Of a stretch of DNA of 64,000 nucleotides, positions 19,471 through 28,428 are shown one piece after another. The stretch's first letter is position 1. Each line of letters opens with the position of its first letter. The stretch is from contig CAWCEP010000005.1 in NCBI GenBank assembly GCA_963794615.1, forward strand, positions 1,196,506 to 1,260,505. Reading direction: 5' to 3'. Origin of the DNA: Chersky-840 sp963794615. GTDB lineage: Bacteria; Actinomycetota; Acidimicrobiia; Acidimicrobiales; UBA8190. Both the position numbers and the translations under genes were made by a program. Below the pieces are notes generated by a model. The model saw only the letters and a program-made list of their open reading frames with translations. It made no database searches and was not told the DNA's origin.

Positions 19471-21714
19471 TCAGCCTTTCCGGCCGGGGAGGGTGCGGAA
19501 GGCGTCGAACACGCCGTCGAGATGCTTGAGCGAGCTGATGAGGGACTCCAGGTGCCCGGGGTCGGCCAGCTCCACGTCGAAGTTCATCCGGCTGACGCGA
19601 TCGGGCGAGGTCTGTGACGACGACGACACGATGTTGAGGTGGTGCTCGGAGACGACGCGCGTCACGTCGGACAAAAGACGCGAGCGGTCGAAGGCGAGCA
19701 CCTCGACCGAGGCCACGAACACCGTCGTGCCCTCGCGGTCCCACTCCACCTCGATCAGCCGCTCCTCGCCCCCCGCCGCCAGCGCGGTGGCGTTGGCACA
19801 GTCGGCCCGATGCACGCTCACGCCGCGCCCCCGGGTCACGAAGCCGACGATCTGGTCGCCGGGGACCGGCGTGCAACAGCGCGACAGCCGGACCATGACG
19901 TCGTCGAGCCCCTCGACGTAGACGCCCACGGGCGAGCCCCGCCGGGTGCGCGTCCGCAGGCCGGGCCCCACCGTCGTGGGGAGCTGCTCCTCACCACCGC
20001 CGCCGCGCAGGTCGCGCGCCAGGCGCTGGGCCACCGAGCGCGCCGAGACGTGCCCGTCGCCGATCGACGCGTGCAGGGAGTCGAGGTCGACGTAGTTCAT
20101 GGCGGCGGCCAGGCGCTCGAGCGCGTTGGAGGCGGCCAGCTTCTGCACGGGCAGGCCTTCTCGGCGAAGCGCCTTGATGAGCTCCTCGCGGCCCGTCTCC
20201 ATGGCGTCTTCGCGCCGCTCGCGCGAGAACCACTGCCGGATCTTGTTGCGGGCCCGGGGCGAGGCCACGATCTGGAGCCAGTCCCGAGACGGCCCCGCCG
20301 AGGGGACCTTGGACGTGATGATCTCGACGGTGTCGGCCGACTGCAGGGGCGTGTCGAGGGGGACGAGGCGCCCGTTCACCTTGGCGCCGATGCAGCGGTG
20401 GCCGACCTCGGTGTGGATGGAGTAGGCGAAGTCGATGGGCGTCGACCCCGCCGCGAGGGCGATGACCTTCCCCTTGGGCGTGAAGACGTAGACCTCGTCC
20501 TGCTCCAGGTCGAGCTTCAGGGTCTCGAGGAACTCGAGCGGGTCGATGGTCTCCTGCTGCCAGTCGACGATGCGCTGGAGCCAGGCCATCTCGGCCGTGG
20601 TGGCGGCGGCGCCGTCTTTGGAGTGCTCCTTGTACCCCCAGTGCGCGGCGATGCCGTACTCGGCGCGGCGGTGCATCTCGTTGGTCCGGATCTGGACCTC
20701 GATGGGCTTGCCCTCGAGCCCGATCACCGTAGTGTGCAGGGACTGGTAGAGGTTGAACTTCGGGCTGTTGATGTAGTCCTTGAAGCGACCCTGCACGGGG
20801 CTCCAGATGGCGTGGATCGACCCCAGCGCGGCCCAGCAGTCCTTTTCCGAGTCGACGATGACGCGCAGGCCCACCAGGTCGTGGATCTCGGCGAACTCCT
20901 TGCCGCGCACCACCATTTTCTCGTAGATGCTCCACAGGTGCTTGGGACGACCGGTCACATCGGCCTTCACTCCCGACGCGTTCAGGCGCTCGCGCACCGC
21001 CACCAGCACGCGGGCCAGGTACTCGTCGCGCTCGGGGGCGCGCGTGGCGACCATCTGCTCGATCTCGGCGTAGCGCTTGGGGTGCAGCGTGGCGAAGGCC
21101 AGGTCCTCGAGCTGCCACTTGAGCTCCTGGATCCCGAGACGGTGGGCCAGCGGCGCGTAGATGTCGAGGGTCTCCTGGGCCGTCCGGCGCTGCTTCCACT
21201 CCGGCATCACCGCCACGGTCCGCATGTTGTGGAGTCGGTCGGCCAGCTTGATGACGAGGACGCGCCAGTCCGTCGCCATGGCCACGAGCATCTTGCGCAC
21301 GGTGGCGGCCTGCTGGGCCTCTTTGGAGTCGAATTGGAGGCGGTCGAGCTTGGTGACCCCGTCGACGATGGCGCCCACCTCGGGGCCGAATTCCTCGGTG
21401 ACGAGCTCGAGGGTGAGCCCGGTGTCCTCGACGGCGTCGTGCAGCAGCGCCGATGCCACCGACCGGGCGTCGAGGCCGAGCTCGGCGACGATGGTGGCGA
21501 CCGCCACGGGGTGGGTGATGTAGGGCTCCCCGGTCTGGCGGAGCTGACCCAGGTGCGACTGCTCGGCGACCTTGCCGGCCCGGACGATCAGCTTCCGATC
21601 GGCGGCGTTGGAGCGGGGCCGGCGGGCGTCGTAGGCGGCCAGCACACCCCCCACCAGGTCGTCGAGCATCGCCGGCCGGCGGAACGGTGCAGCCAGACGC
21701 TCGACGGTGACCAC
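19471..21714 (-). CDS. relA: Bifunctional (p)ppGpp synthetase/hydrolase RelA/SpoT
   Basis: Stringent-response enzyme of 747 residues that makes and degrades (p)ppGpp. The HD hydrolase domain carries the HDxxED motif in ALLHDAVEDTGLT. The synthetase domain has FKDYINSPKFNLYQSLHTTV and EVQIRTNEMHRRAEYGIAAHW. It is followed by a TGS domain (VYVFTPKGKVIALAAGSTPIDFAYSIHTE, split) and a C-terminal ACT domain. Both catalytic halves look intact, as in the single Rel of most actinobacteria. GTG 21714 has TACGGT 6 bases upstream, so the transcript is probably leaderless. Confidence 0.96.
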   Translation of the reverse strand: MVTVERLAAPFRRPAMLDDLVGGVLAAYDARRPRSNAADRKLIVRAGKVAEQSHLGQLRQTGEPYITHPVAVATIVAELGLDARSVASALLHDAVEDTGLTLELVTEEFGPEVGAIVDGVTKLDRLQFDSKEAQQAATVRKMLVAMATDWRVLVIKLADRLHNMRTVAVMPEWKQRRTAQETLDIYAPLAHRLGIQELKWQLEDLAFATLHPKRYAEIEQMVATRAPERDEYLARVLVAVRERLNASGVKADVTGRPKHLWSIYEKMVVRGKEFAEIHDLVGLRVIVDSEKDCWAALGSIHAIWSPVQGRFKDYINSPKFNLYQSLHTTVIGLEGKPIEVQIRTNEMHRRAEYGIAAHWGYKEHSKDGAAATTAEMAWLQRIVDWQQETIDPLEFLETLKLDLEQDEVYVFTPKGKVIALAAGSTPIDFAYSIHTEVGHRCIGAKVNGRLVPLDTPLQSADTVEIITSKVPSAGPSRDWLQIVASPRARNKIRQWFSRERREDAMETGREELIKALRREGLPVQKLAASNALERLAAAMNYVDLDSLHASIGDGHVSARSVAQRLARDLRGGGGEEQLPTTVGPGLRTRTRRGSPVGVYVEGLDDVMVRLSRCCTPVPGDQIVGFVTRGRGVSVHRADCANATALAAGGEERLIEVEWDREGTTVFVASVEVLAFDRSRLLSDVTRVVSEHHLNIVSSSSQTSPDRVSRMNFDVELADPGHLESLISSLKHLDGVFDAFRTLPGRKG

Positions 21715-21720
21715 CTACTC

Positions 21721-21726
21721 ACCGTA
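21721..21726 (-). promoter_or_regulatory. Candidate -10 element, leaderless relA
   Basis: TACGGT on the minus strand ends 6 bases before the relA GTG. Confidence 0.45.
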
Positions 21727-21786
21727 CCTGGCCGGCCGACCCAGGCGGCACCCTCGGGCGCCGATCCGGACCGGGGGCAGGCCCCC

Positions 21787-23178
21787 CTACCGGCGTTTGC
21801 CGCCCTTCTTGGCGCCCCCCTTTCCCTTGCGGGGCCGGGGCGGAGGACGACGCGGGGTCGTGGCCCCGCCGCCGCCGGCGCGGGCCGCCCCCGCGGCTCG
21901 GCCGGCGCCGTTGGCGCGGCTGGTGGCGCTCTTGGCCTTGGCGCCGGCCACCGTGGCCACCTCGTCGTCCTCGTCGAAGTCGGCGTCGCCGTCGTCCTGG
22001 GGTGCGGGCCGACGGGTCGCCGCCCCGGGGCGCAGCACGCCGGACTGGCGCCGGGTGGCCGGGCGCGTCGACCCGGTCGACCCCGCCCGCGTGCCACCGG
22101 GCGAACCCGTTTGGGCCAGCACCGCCGCCTGGCGCGGGGTGAGCAGGCCCGGTCCCTCGGACCGGCTGTCGAGCTTGCGGCGGATGTTGATGTAACGGAC
22201 CTCACGCTCTTTGAGGCCGGCCAGCACCGGGGAGGCGATGAAGATCGACGAGTAGGCCCCGGACGTGAGCCCGATGACCAGGGCCAGCCCGAAGTACTGC
22301 AGGGTGGTCGCCCCGAGGAGCTGCGCCCCGATGACCAGGACGGCGAGCACGGGGAGGATGGCGACCAACGACGTGTTGATCGACCGGGCCAGGGTCTGGT
22401 TCATCGACAGGTTGACGATGTCGGTGTAGGTCATCCGGCCCGCGCCGAACTGGCCCCGGCTGTTCTCCTTCACACGGTCGAAGACCACCACCGTGTCATA
22501 GAGCGAGTACCCCAGGATGGTGAGCAAGGCGATCACCGTGTCCGGGGTCACCTGGAAACCGGCCAGCGAGTAGATCCCGGCCGTGATGAGCAGGTCGTGG
22601 ATCACGGCGATGAGCGCCGCCATGGCCATCTTCCACTCGAAGCGGAACGAGATGTAGACCACGACCACGATGAAGAAGACGAACACGGCGATGACGGCCT
22701 TCTCGCTGATCTGGCTCCCCCACGTGGGTCCGACATCGGTGAGCGACACCCGGTTGGGCGAGATGTGGACGAGGCGGGCCAGCGTGTTCGTGACCGCCGT
22801 CTTGTTGGCGGCCTGCTGGGCGCTCGACTCCTTGGTCAGATCCGCCTGGACCTGGACGGTGGCAGAGGAACCGTGGCCCAGGATCTGCACGGTGGCGCCG
22901 GGGACACCGGCGTTACCCACCGCGCTCTGGACGTCGCTCACGGTGACACCGTTGGCGGGCACCTGCCACGCGGTGCCGCCTTTGAAGTCGATGCCCCAGT
23001 TGAAGCCCTTGGCGCCGAACGACACCAGGCCCAGCACGATGATGACACCCGAGATCGCGAACCACCACCGGCGCCGACCCACGAAGTCGAACTTCGTCTC
23101 GCCCCGATAGACCCGCACGAACGGGTTGGGGCGTTTGCGCTCGGCGCGCTCCTCGGCGGTCACATCGGTCGCACTCAC
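21787..23178 (-). CDS. secF: Protein translocase subunit SecF
   Basis: Membrane partner of SecD that uses the proton-motive force to help pull exported proteins through SecYEG. It shows the first membrane segment, the periplasmic GIDFKGGTAWQV motif, then five membrane segments including VIALLTILGYSLYDTVVVFDRVKEN and SINTSLVAILPVLAVL. The C-terminus is unusually long (about 130 residues after the last membrane segment), with an acidic patch (DDGDADFDEDDEV) and a strongly basic end rich in Arg, Lys and Gly. Its ATG overlaps the secD stop. Confidence 0.95.
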   Translation of the reverse strand: MSATDVTAEERAERKRPNPFVRVYRGETKFDFVGRRRWWFAISGVIIVLGLVSFGAKGFNWGIDFKGGTAWQVPANGVTVSDVQSAVGNAGVPGATVQILGHGSSATVQVQADLTKESSAQQAANKTAVTNTLARLVHISPNRVSLTDVGPTWGSQISEKAVIAVFVFFIVVVVYISFRFEWKMAMAALIAVIHDLLITAGIYSLAGFQVTPDTVIALLTILGYSLYDTVVVFDRVKENSRGQFGAGRMTYTDIVNLSMNQTLARSINTSLVAILPVLAVLVIGAQLLGATTLQYFGLALVIGLTSGAYSSIFIASPVLAGLKEREVRYINIRRKLDSRSEGPGLLTPRQAAVLAQTGSPGGTRAGSTGSTRPATRRQSGVLRPGAATRRPAPQDDGDADFDEDDEVATVAGAKAKSATSRANGAGRAAGAARAGGGGATTPRRPPPRPRKGKGGAKKGGKRR

Positions 23179-24680
23179 GTGACGCTCTCACTTCCAACGG
23201 CCAGGCCCCGGGCCACCCCGATGACGCGGGCCTCGGTGATACGGGTGCTGCGCCCCAGGAGGATGACGAGGGGACGGGTGAAGAAGAACGTGGTGAACAC
23301 GTCCAACAGCGTGGACAAGCCGAGGAAGAAGGCGAAGCCACGGACCGTGCCCACGGCCAGGACGTAGAGGACCACGGCGGCCGCCAACGACACCAGGTCG
23401 GCCGCCAGGACGGTCCGGAAGGCGCCTTTGAAGCTCCGATCGACGCTGGTTCGGACCGACCGCCCCGAACGCGCCTCGTCCTTGAGGCGTTCGAAGTAGA
23501 CGATGTAGGAGTCGACGGTGATCCCCACCGACACGATGACGCCGGTGACCCCCGATAGGTCCAGGGTCAGGTTCAACGAAGAGTGCCCCAAGGCCGAGAC
23601 GATGGCCCACAGCAAGGCGGCCGTGGTGAGGAGGCCGGCCACCACCACGATCCCGAGCACCCGGTAGTAGAGGATCGTGTAGATCAGGACCAGGAGCAGC
23701 CCCCCGATGCCGGCCAGGAGCCCGGCTTTGAGCGACGACTTGCCCAGCGTCGGAGACACCGTCTCCTGCGTGAGGACGCTGAGCTTGACCGGCAGCGAGC
23801 CGTAGTTCAGCTGCAGGGCGAGCGTCTTGGCTGTCGCCTGGGTGAAGTTCCCGCTGATCTGGCCCTTGCCCTGGAACGACGAGAACGAGGTTTGGTTGGG
23901 TTGGATGAGCGGCGCCGACTCCACGAACCCGTCGAGGTCGATGGCCACGTACTGGTGGAAGTTCTCCTGGGCCACTTTGTCCCACGGTCCCACCTGCTTG
24001 AGGTTGTAGCTCACGACCCACTGGCTGTTCTGGGTGTCGAACTGGCCCACGGCCGAGGCGATGGCCGTGCCCGGGAGTTGCGACTTCCCCAGGACGAAGC
24101 GCGCGTACTGCTGGGCCCCGGCCTGGGGGTCGGAGGGGAGCAACACGATCTGGTTCGGGTCGTCGACCTTGGTGTTCGGGTAGGAGGCGAAGGCGGGGTT
24201 GGGAGGGATGTTGTTCCCGGGTATCCCCGACGTCGTGTTCACGTTCAGGCTCGCCGCTGTCGTCGCGTACTGGCCGCACGAGGGCAGCGGCCCCGACGGG
24301 GGCGCCTTCCCCTTAGCCGGCGCGGTGTAGGCGGGCGCACCGCACAGCACGGGCCGGAAGTAGAGCTGGGCCGTGGTGCCGATGAGCTTGATGAGCGCCT
24401 GGGGGTTCTTCACCCCGGGGAACTGCACCACCACGTTGCCGCCCTGGGAGTCCACCGTGGCTCCCGACACGCCGGCGCCGTCGATCCGGTTGCGGATGAC
24501 GTTGACCGTGGTGTCCATCTCCGCGCTCGAGATGGTGTGCGCCGGCTTGTAGACGACCTCGGACCCCCCGGCCAGGTCCAGGCCCAGCTTCGGTGTCCAA
24601 CCCGCCCCCAGGGTGGCCGCGAACACGATGATGGTGATCCCGACGGTAGCCACCAGGCTGATGACCAGCGACCGCTTCAT
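23175..24680 (-). CDS. secD: Protein translocase subunit SecD
   Basis: SecD of 501 residues: one N-terminal membrane segment (LVISLVATVGITIIVFAATL), the LGLDLAGGSEVVY motif, a large exported P1 domain and a C-terminal five-helix bundle. That bundle has LGLSTLLDVFTTFFFTRPLV and VSVGITVDSYIVYFERLKDE, where the conserved DSYIVxFER-type segment is clear. The start is fixed by the ATGA overlap with yajC. It forms the yajC-secD-secF operon. Confidence 0.95.
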   Translation of the reverse strand: MKRSLVISLVATVGITIIVFAATLGAGWTPKLGLDLAGGSEVVYKPAHTISSAEMDTTVNVIRNRIDGAGVSGATVDSQGGNVVVQFPGVKNPQALIKLIGTTAQLYFRPVLCGAPAYTAPAKGKAPPSGPLPSCGQYATTAASLNVNTTSGIPGNNIPPNPAFASYPNTKVDDPNQIVLLPSDPQAGAQQYARFVLGKSQLPGTAIASAVGQFDTQNSQWVVSYNLKQVGPWDKVAQENFHQYVAIDLDGFVESAPLIQPNQTSFSSFQGKGQISGNFTQATAKTLALQLNYGSLPVKLSVLTQETVSPTLGKSSLKAGLLAGIGGLLLVLIYTILYYRVLGIVVVAGLLTTAALLWAIVSALGHSSLNLTLDLSGVTGVIVSVGITVDSYIVYFERLKDEARSGRSVRTSVDRSFKGAFRTVLAADLVSLAAAVVLYVLAVGTVRGFAFFLGLSTLLDVFTTFFFTRPLVILLGRSTRITEARVIGVARGLAVGSESVT

Positions 24681-25207
24681 GTCTTGTTCTTGTCCTGCGT
24701 ATCGTCGGTCTCGGCCCCGTCGGCGTCGGACGCGCCGGGGTGCTCGGCATCCGCTTGCCCGTCCTCGCCGTGGGCATCTGCGGCGACGGCCTCGTCGTGC
24801 TCGTCGTCAGCCTCGTCCGTCTCGGCCTCGTCGTGTCCGTCGTGCTCCTCGTGTCCGTCGTGCTCCTCGTGCTCGCCGGCCTCGTCGTGTCCGTCGTGCT
24901 CGTACTCGTGGTACGCGCCGTGCGCCTCGTCCTCGTCGTGCTCGTCCCAGCTCGGGGTGTCGGTGGCCGGGTCGGTGATCCGTCGGGCGATGGTCGACCG
25001 CAGCACGGTGATGCGGGTGCCGGGTGCCGTCTCCAGCGTGACGCGGTCCGTTTCGACGTCGAGCACGGTCCCGAAGATCCCGGCGCCGGTCAGGACCTCG
25101 TCACCGGGCGAGAGCTCCATGAGCGTGTCGCGTTGGCGGCGCGCCGCCTGGGACCGCGGTCGGATGAAGAACATGTACCCGACCCCGAAGATGACGATGA
25201 GGAACAA
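24677..25207 (-). CDS. yajC: YajC-like translocase subunit with long Asp/Glu/His-rich tail
   Basis: The N-terminal 90 residues are a normal YajC: a membrane segment FLIVIFGVGYMFFIRPRSQ, then LSPGDEVLTGAGIFGTVLDVETDRVTLE. YajC associates with SecDF. The remaining 85 residues are an extreme low-complexity tail dominated by Asp, Glu and His (repeated HDGHDEAGEHEEHDGHEEH-like units). TTG 25207 is the nominal start, but it lies inside the membrane segment. The true start may be further upstream, where no ATG or GTG is seen in frame. The preceding 170 bases to ruvB hold nothing else recognised. Confidence 0.85.
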   Translation of the reverse strand: MFLIVIFGVGYMFFIRPRSQAARRQRDTLMELSPGDEVLTGAGIFGTVLDVETDRVTLETAPGTRITVLRSTIARRITDPATDTPSWDEHDEDEAHGAYHEYEHDGHDEAGEHEEHDGHEEHDGHDEAETDEADDEHDEAVAADAHGEDGQADAEHPGASDADGAETDDTQDKNKT

Positions 25208-25377
25208 GAACGAATACGCCGAGCTGCCGCTGGTGGTCTTCGAGCTTGACGACGCGGCCAGGACGGTGAGGACGGCGTGGAGGCTGGGAGTGGTCAGTGG
25301 AATGGTGGGCTCCGGCTTTGAGAACGGCCGATGTTACTCCAGGCCTCCCCGGCGCCCCGGGCGGCCACGGCCCGGCC

Positions 25378-26493
25378 TCACCACAGCGTGGGCGCGGCTC
25401 CCTCGAGCTCGGCACCGGGGGCAACCTCACCGAGGTGGGCAAAGGCCCGGGGCGTGGCCATCCGGCCTCGCGGCGTCCGCTGGAGGAGGCCCTGTTGGAG
25501 GAGATAGGGCTCATAGGCGTCCTCGACCGTGTCGGGCTCTTCTCCTACGCAGTGGGCGAGGGTGACGAGACCCACCGGGCGCCCGTCGAACCGACGGCAC
25601 AGGGCGTCGAGGATGGCACGGTCGACCTTGTCGAGGCCGAGCTCGTCGACCCCGAAGAGCTCGAGCCCCTCGAGGGCGAGCGACGCGGTGATCGCACCTT
25701 GCGCCCGTACCTCCACGAAGTCGCGCACCCGGCGCAGGAGTCGGTTGGCGATGCGGGGCGTGCCCCGAGCCCGGGACGCGATGTGGCCGGCCCCTTCGAG
25801 CTCCACGGCCACACCGAGAATGCCGGCCGAGCGCACCACGATGCCCTGGAGGTCCTCGGGTGCATAGAGGTCGAGACGCCCCACGAAGCCGAAGCGGTCG
25901 CGCAACGGGCTCGTCAGCAGCCCCGTGCGCGTGGTCGCGCCCACGAGCGTGAACCGGGGAAGGTCGAGCCGGATGGAACGCGCCGTCGGCCCCTTGCCGA
26001 TGAGGATGTCGAGCTGGAAGTCCTCCATGGCGGGATACAGGACCTCTTCGACGGGACGGGGCAGACGATGGATCTCGTCGATGAACAACACGTCACCGTG
26101 CTGCAGGTCGGTGAGCAACGCGGCCAGGTCGCCGGCGCGGACGAGGGCGGGCCCCGAGGTGATGCGCAGTCCCACACCCATCTCGGCCGCCACGATGCCC
26201 GCCAACGACGTCTTGCCGAGGCCGGGAGGCCCGGCGAACAACAGATGGTCGACGGGTTGCTCCCGCCGGCGCGCCGCCTCGAGCACGATCTCGAGGTGCT
26301 CGGTGAGCTGCGGCTGCCCGTTGAACTCGACGAGGTGCCGAGGCCGGAGCCGGGCCTCGTCGGCGAGCTCGGACGGGTCGGGAAGCGGGTTCACCGGCCG
26401 CGCCAGGACGTCGTCGGCCCCCGACGCCGCGCCGGGGACGTCCCCCGCTCGAGGAACGCCGGGCGCCGACAGCACCTCGCGCCGGCCGTTCAC
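25378..26493 (-). CDS. ruvB: Holliday junction branch-migration helicase RuvB
   Basis: AAA+ motor of the RuvAB complex, 371 residues. The family block LRPRHLVEFNGQPQLTEHL is followed by Walker A FAGPPGLGKTSLA, Walker B DVLFIDEIHRLPRPVEE, the RuvA-binding hairpin region, sensor GATTRTGLLTSPLRDRFGF and the arginine-finger segment RGTPRIANRLLRRVRDF. The winged helix ends the protein. GTG 26493 overlaps the ruvA stop (GTGA). The N-terminal extension of about 35 residues is variable and probably disordered. Confidence 0.96.
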   Translation of the reverse strand: MNGRREVLSAPGVPRAGDVPGAASGADDVLARPVNPLPDPSELADEARLRPRHLVEFNGQPQLTEHLEIVLEAARRREQPVDHLLFAGPPGLGKTSLAGIVAAEMGVGLRITSGPALVRAGDLAALLTDLQHGDVLFIDEIHRLPRPVEEVLYPAMEDFQLDILIGKGPTARSIRLDLPRFTLVGATTRTGLLTSPLRDRFGFVGRLDLYAPEDLQGIVVRSAGILGVAVELEGAGHIASRARGTPRIANRLLRRVRDFVEVRAQGAITASLALEGLELFGVDELGLDKVDRAILDALCRRFDGRPVGLVTLAHCVGEEPDTVEDAYEPYLLQQGLLQRTPRGRMATPRAFAHLGEVAPGAELEGAAPTLW

Positions 26494-27089
26494 CGGGCCC
26501 CCGCCAGCTCCCGCAACGCCTGACGCAGGAGCTCCTCGACGGTGCCCTCGTCCGAGCCACCCTCGAGGGCCCGCCGGATCTCGTCGGGCCCGTAGCCGAG
26601 CTCGGTCAGCGCGGCCCGCACCTCGCCGCGCGCCTCGGAGGGACTTCCCTCCCCCCCGGGCACGCCGTCGCCGGCGAAGGCGGGCAGCTCGAGGCGCGAG
26701 CGCAGGTCGAGGACGAGCCGGGCCGCCGTCTTGCGTCCTACCCCGGGCACGGTGCACAACGCCCCGAGATCCTCGTCGAGCACGGCCCGGATCAGGTCGG
26801 CGGGGCGCAGCGCCCCGAGCACGGCGAGGGCGAGGGCAGGGCCCACCCCGTGCGCGCCGAGCAGGGCCTCGAAGCACCGGCGCTCCTCGGTGGTGGCGAA
26901 GCCGTAGAGCACGATGGCGTCCTCGCGGACGTGGGTGTGGACGTGGAGCTCCACGGGGGAGCCCCGATCGCCTACGGCGGCGAGCAACGTCGGCGCTACC
27001 GTGAGGCGGTAGCCGACTCCGCCGACGTCGACGATGAGCTCACCGTCGGGGCTGCGATCGACGAGCTCGCCCCGCAGCCAGCCGATCAC
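26490..27089 (-). CDS. ruvA: Holliday junction DNA helicase subunit RuvA
   Basis: Junction-recognition protein of 199 residues that targets RuvB. Domain I is an OB fold beginning VIGWLRGELVDRSPDGELIVDVGGVGYRL (read in pieces), with HVREDAIVLYGFATTEERRCFEALL. Domain II has two helix-hairpin-helix motifs (GVGPALALAVLG and VPGVGRKTAARLVLDLRSRL). A flexible linker precedes domain III, AALTELGYGPDEIRRAL. GTG 27089 overlaps the ruvC stop (GTGA) and begins the conserved domain directly. Confidence 0.95.
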   Translation of the reverse strand: MIGWLRGELVDRSPDGELIVDVGGVGYRLTVAPTLLAAVGDRGSPVELHVHTHVREDAIVLYGFATTEERRCFEALLGAHGVGPALALAVLGALRPADLIRAVLDEDLGALCTVPGVGRKTAARLVLDLRSRLELPAFAGDGVPGGEGSPSEARGEVRAALTELGYGPDEIRRALEGGSDEGTVEELLRQALRELAGAR

Positions 27090-27597
27090 GGCCGCCTCCC
27101 CGAGCCGGCCGCCTCGATGGCGCGTCGCAGGGGCTGGGCGGTGAGGTGGCACACCGCCAACGCCAGGGCGTCGGCGACGTCGGGGGGCCGGGGGGCTCGG
27201 CCAGTCCCAGCAGCGCCGCCACCATTCGCTGGACCTGGTCCTTGGTGGCACCGCCGAAGCCGACCACGGCCTGCTTCACCTCGTTGGCGCTGTACTGGGC
27301 GACCTCGCACCCGGCTTCGGCCGCCACCAGCAGGGCAACCCCGCCCGCCTGGCCCGTCGCCATGGCGGTGCGGACGTTGGTCTGGAAGAACACGCGCTCC
27401 ACGACAACGGCATCGGGACGCGTCTCGGCCACGATGCCCCGGAGCTCTCTGCACAGCACCCGCAGCCGTTCCGGGAGCGGGAGCTCGGGCTCGGTGGTGA
27501 CGACCCCGCCGGACATGGCGGTCAGATCGCTGCCGTACTGCCGCACCACCCCGTACCCGCACCGGGACAGCCCGGGGTCGATACCCAGGACGAACAC
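27086..27597 (-). CDS. ruvC: Holliday junction resolvase RuvC (one frameshift)
   Basis: Endonuclease that resolves Holliday junctions. Catalytic acids are visible in VLGIDPGLSRCGYGVV and VVVERVFFQTNVRTAMATGQ, followed by VAQYSANEVKQAVVGFGGATKDQVQRMV in pieces. The frame then breaks in a C-rich stretch (27182-27197). The expected C-terminus PPDVADALALAVCHL continues one frame away and ends at 27086, exactly overlapping the ruvA GTG. One missing base in a homopolymer explains it. About 170 residues result, the normal length. GTG 27597 has TAGTGT 7 bases upstream. An intact gene with an assembly indel is more likely than loss, because the ruvCAB operon is otherwise perfect. Confidence 0.9.
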
Positions 27598-27604
27598 GCG
27601 TTCG

Positions 27605-27610
27605 ACACTA
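27605..27610 (-). promoter_or_regulatory. Candidate -10 element, leaderless ruvC
   Basis: TAGTGT on the minus strand ends 7 bases before the ruvC GTG; it would drive ruvCAB. Confidence 0.45.
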
Positions 27611-27644
27611 GCCAGGGGCCGAGGGGCGGAGGTGGATGTGGGGC

Positions 27645-28397
27645 TCAGTCGGCGACCGCGGCCGCCAGCACCTCGTCGGGAGTGTCGAAGTTGGACCAGA
27701 CGTTCTGGACGTCGTCGTCGTCGTCGAGGGCCTCGAGCAGTCGCAGGACGCGTCGCACCTGGCCCTCCTCGGTCACCGGGACGGTGGTCGAGGGCACCAT
27801 GGCCATCTCGGCCGACTCCGGCGTCATTCCCGCCGCCTCGAGTGCGTCGCGCACGGCGTGGAGGTCCTGGGGCGCACTGGTGACGACCCACTGGTCGCCG
27901 TCGCGAGCCAGGTCCTCGGCGCCGGCCTCGACGGCCACCTCCATAATCGTGTCCTCGTCGAACGACGACGGGAGCACGATCACGCCCTTGCGGGCGAACT
28001 GCCATCCCACCGCCCCGGGCTCGGCCATGGACCCGCCGTTGCGGGTGAAGACGTTGCGGATCTCGGCGCCGGTCCGGTTGCGGTTGTCGGTGAGGCAGTC
28101 GACGATGATGGCCACCCCGCTCGGCGCGTAGCCCTCGTAGGACACCTCTTCGTAGTGCACGCCCTCGAGCTCACCGGTGCCTCGCTTGATGGCCCGTTCG
28201 ATCTTGTCCATAGGGAGCGACGCGGCCCGCGCCTTCTCGAACATGGTGCGGAGGGTGGCATTGGTGGTGACGTCACCGCCGCCCTCTCGCGCCGCCACCT
28301 CGAGCTGGCGGATGAGCTTGGCGAACACCTTGGCGCGCACCTTGTCGACAGCCGCCTTGCGGTGCTTGGTGGTCGCCCATTTCGAGTGCCCTGACAT
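27645..28397 (-). CDS. YebC/PmpR-family regulatory protein
   Basis: A 250-residue member of the YebC/TACO1 family. Members have been described as DNA-binding transcription regulators and, more recently, as factors that relieve ribosome stalling at proline-rich stretches. The N-terminus MSGHSKWATTKHRKAAVDKVRAKVFAKL (in pieces) and IERAIKRGTGELEGV are near-invariant family motifs. IIVDCLTDNRNRTGAEIRNVF is the central block. An AAGGACGG ribosome-binding site precedes ATG 28397. It lies between pdxT and ruvC as in other actinobacteria. Confidence 0.94.
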   Translation of the reverse strand: MSGHSKWATTKHRKAAVDKVRAKVFAKLIRQLEVAAREGGGDVTTNATLRTMFEKARAASLPMDKIERAIKRGTGELEGVHYEEVSYEGYAPSGVAIIVDCLTDNRNRTGAEIRNVFTRNGGSMAEPGAVGWQFARKGVIVLPSSFDEDTIMEVAVEAGAEDLARDGDQWVVTSAPQDLHAVRDALEAAGMTPESAEMAMVPSTTVPVTEEGQVRRVLRLLEALDDDDDVQNVWSNFDTPDEVLAAAVAD

Positions 28398-28428
28398 TCC
28401 TACCGTCCTTTGATTCCGATGGCTTCGA

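Noticed and set aside
19639..23367. A 1242-codon plus-strand ORF
   Set aside because: Antisense shadow of relA and secF in very GC-rich DNA; composition is Arg/His/Gly/Val-rich with no motifs, and the minus-strand genes are unmistakable.
24740..25249. A plus-strand ORF rich in Val and Leu that looks like a membrane protein
   Set aside because: It is the antisense of the Asp/Glu/His codons of the yajC tail (GAC/GAG/CAC read backwards as GTC/CTC/GTG). No homologous pattern or ribosome site is present.
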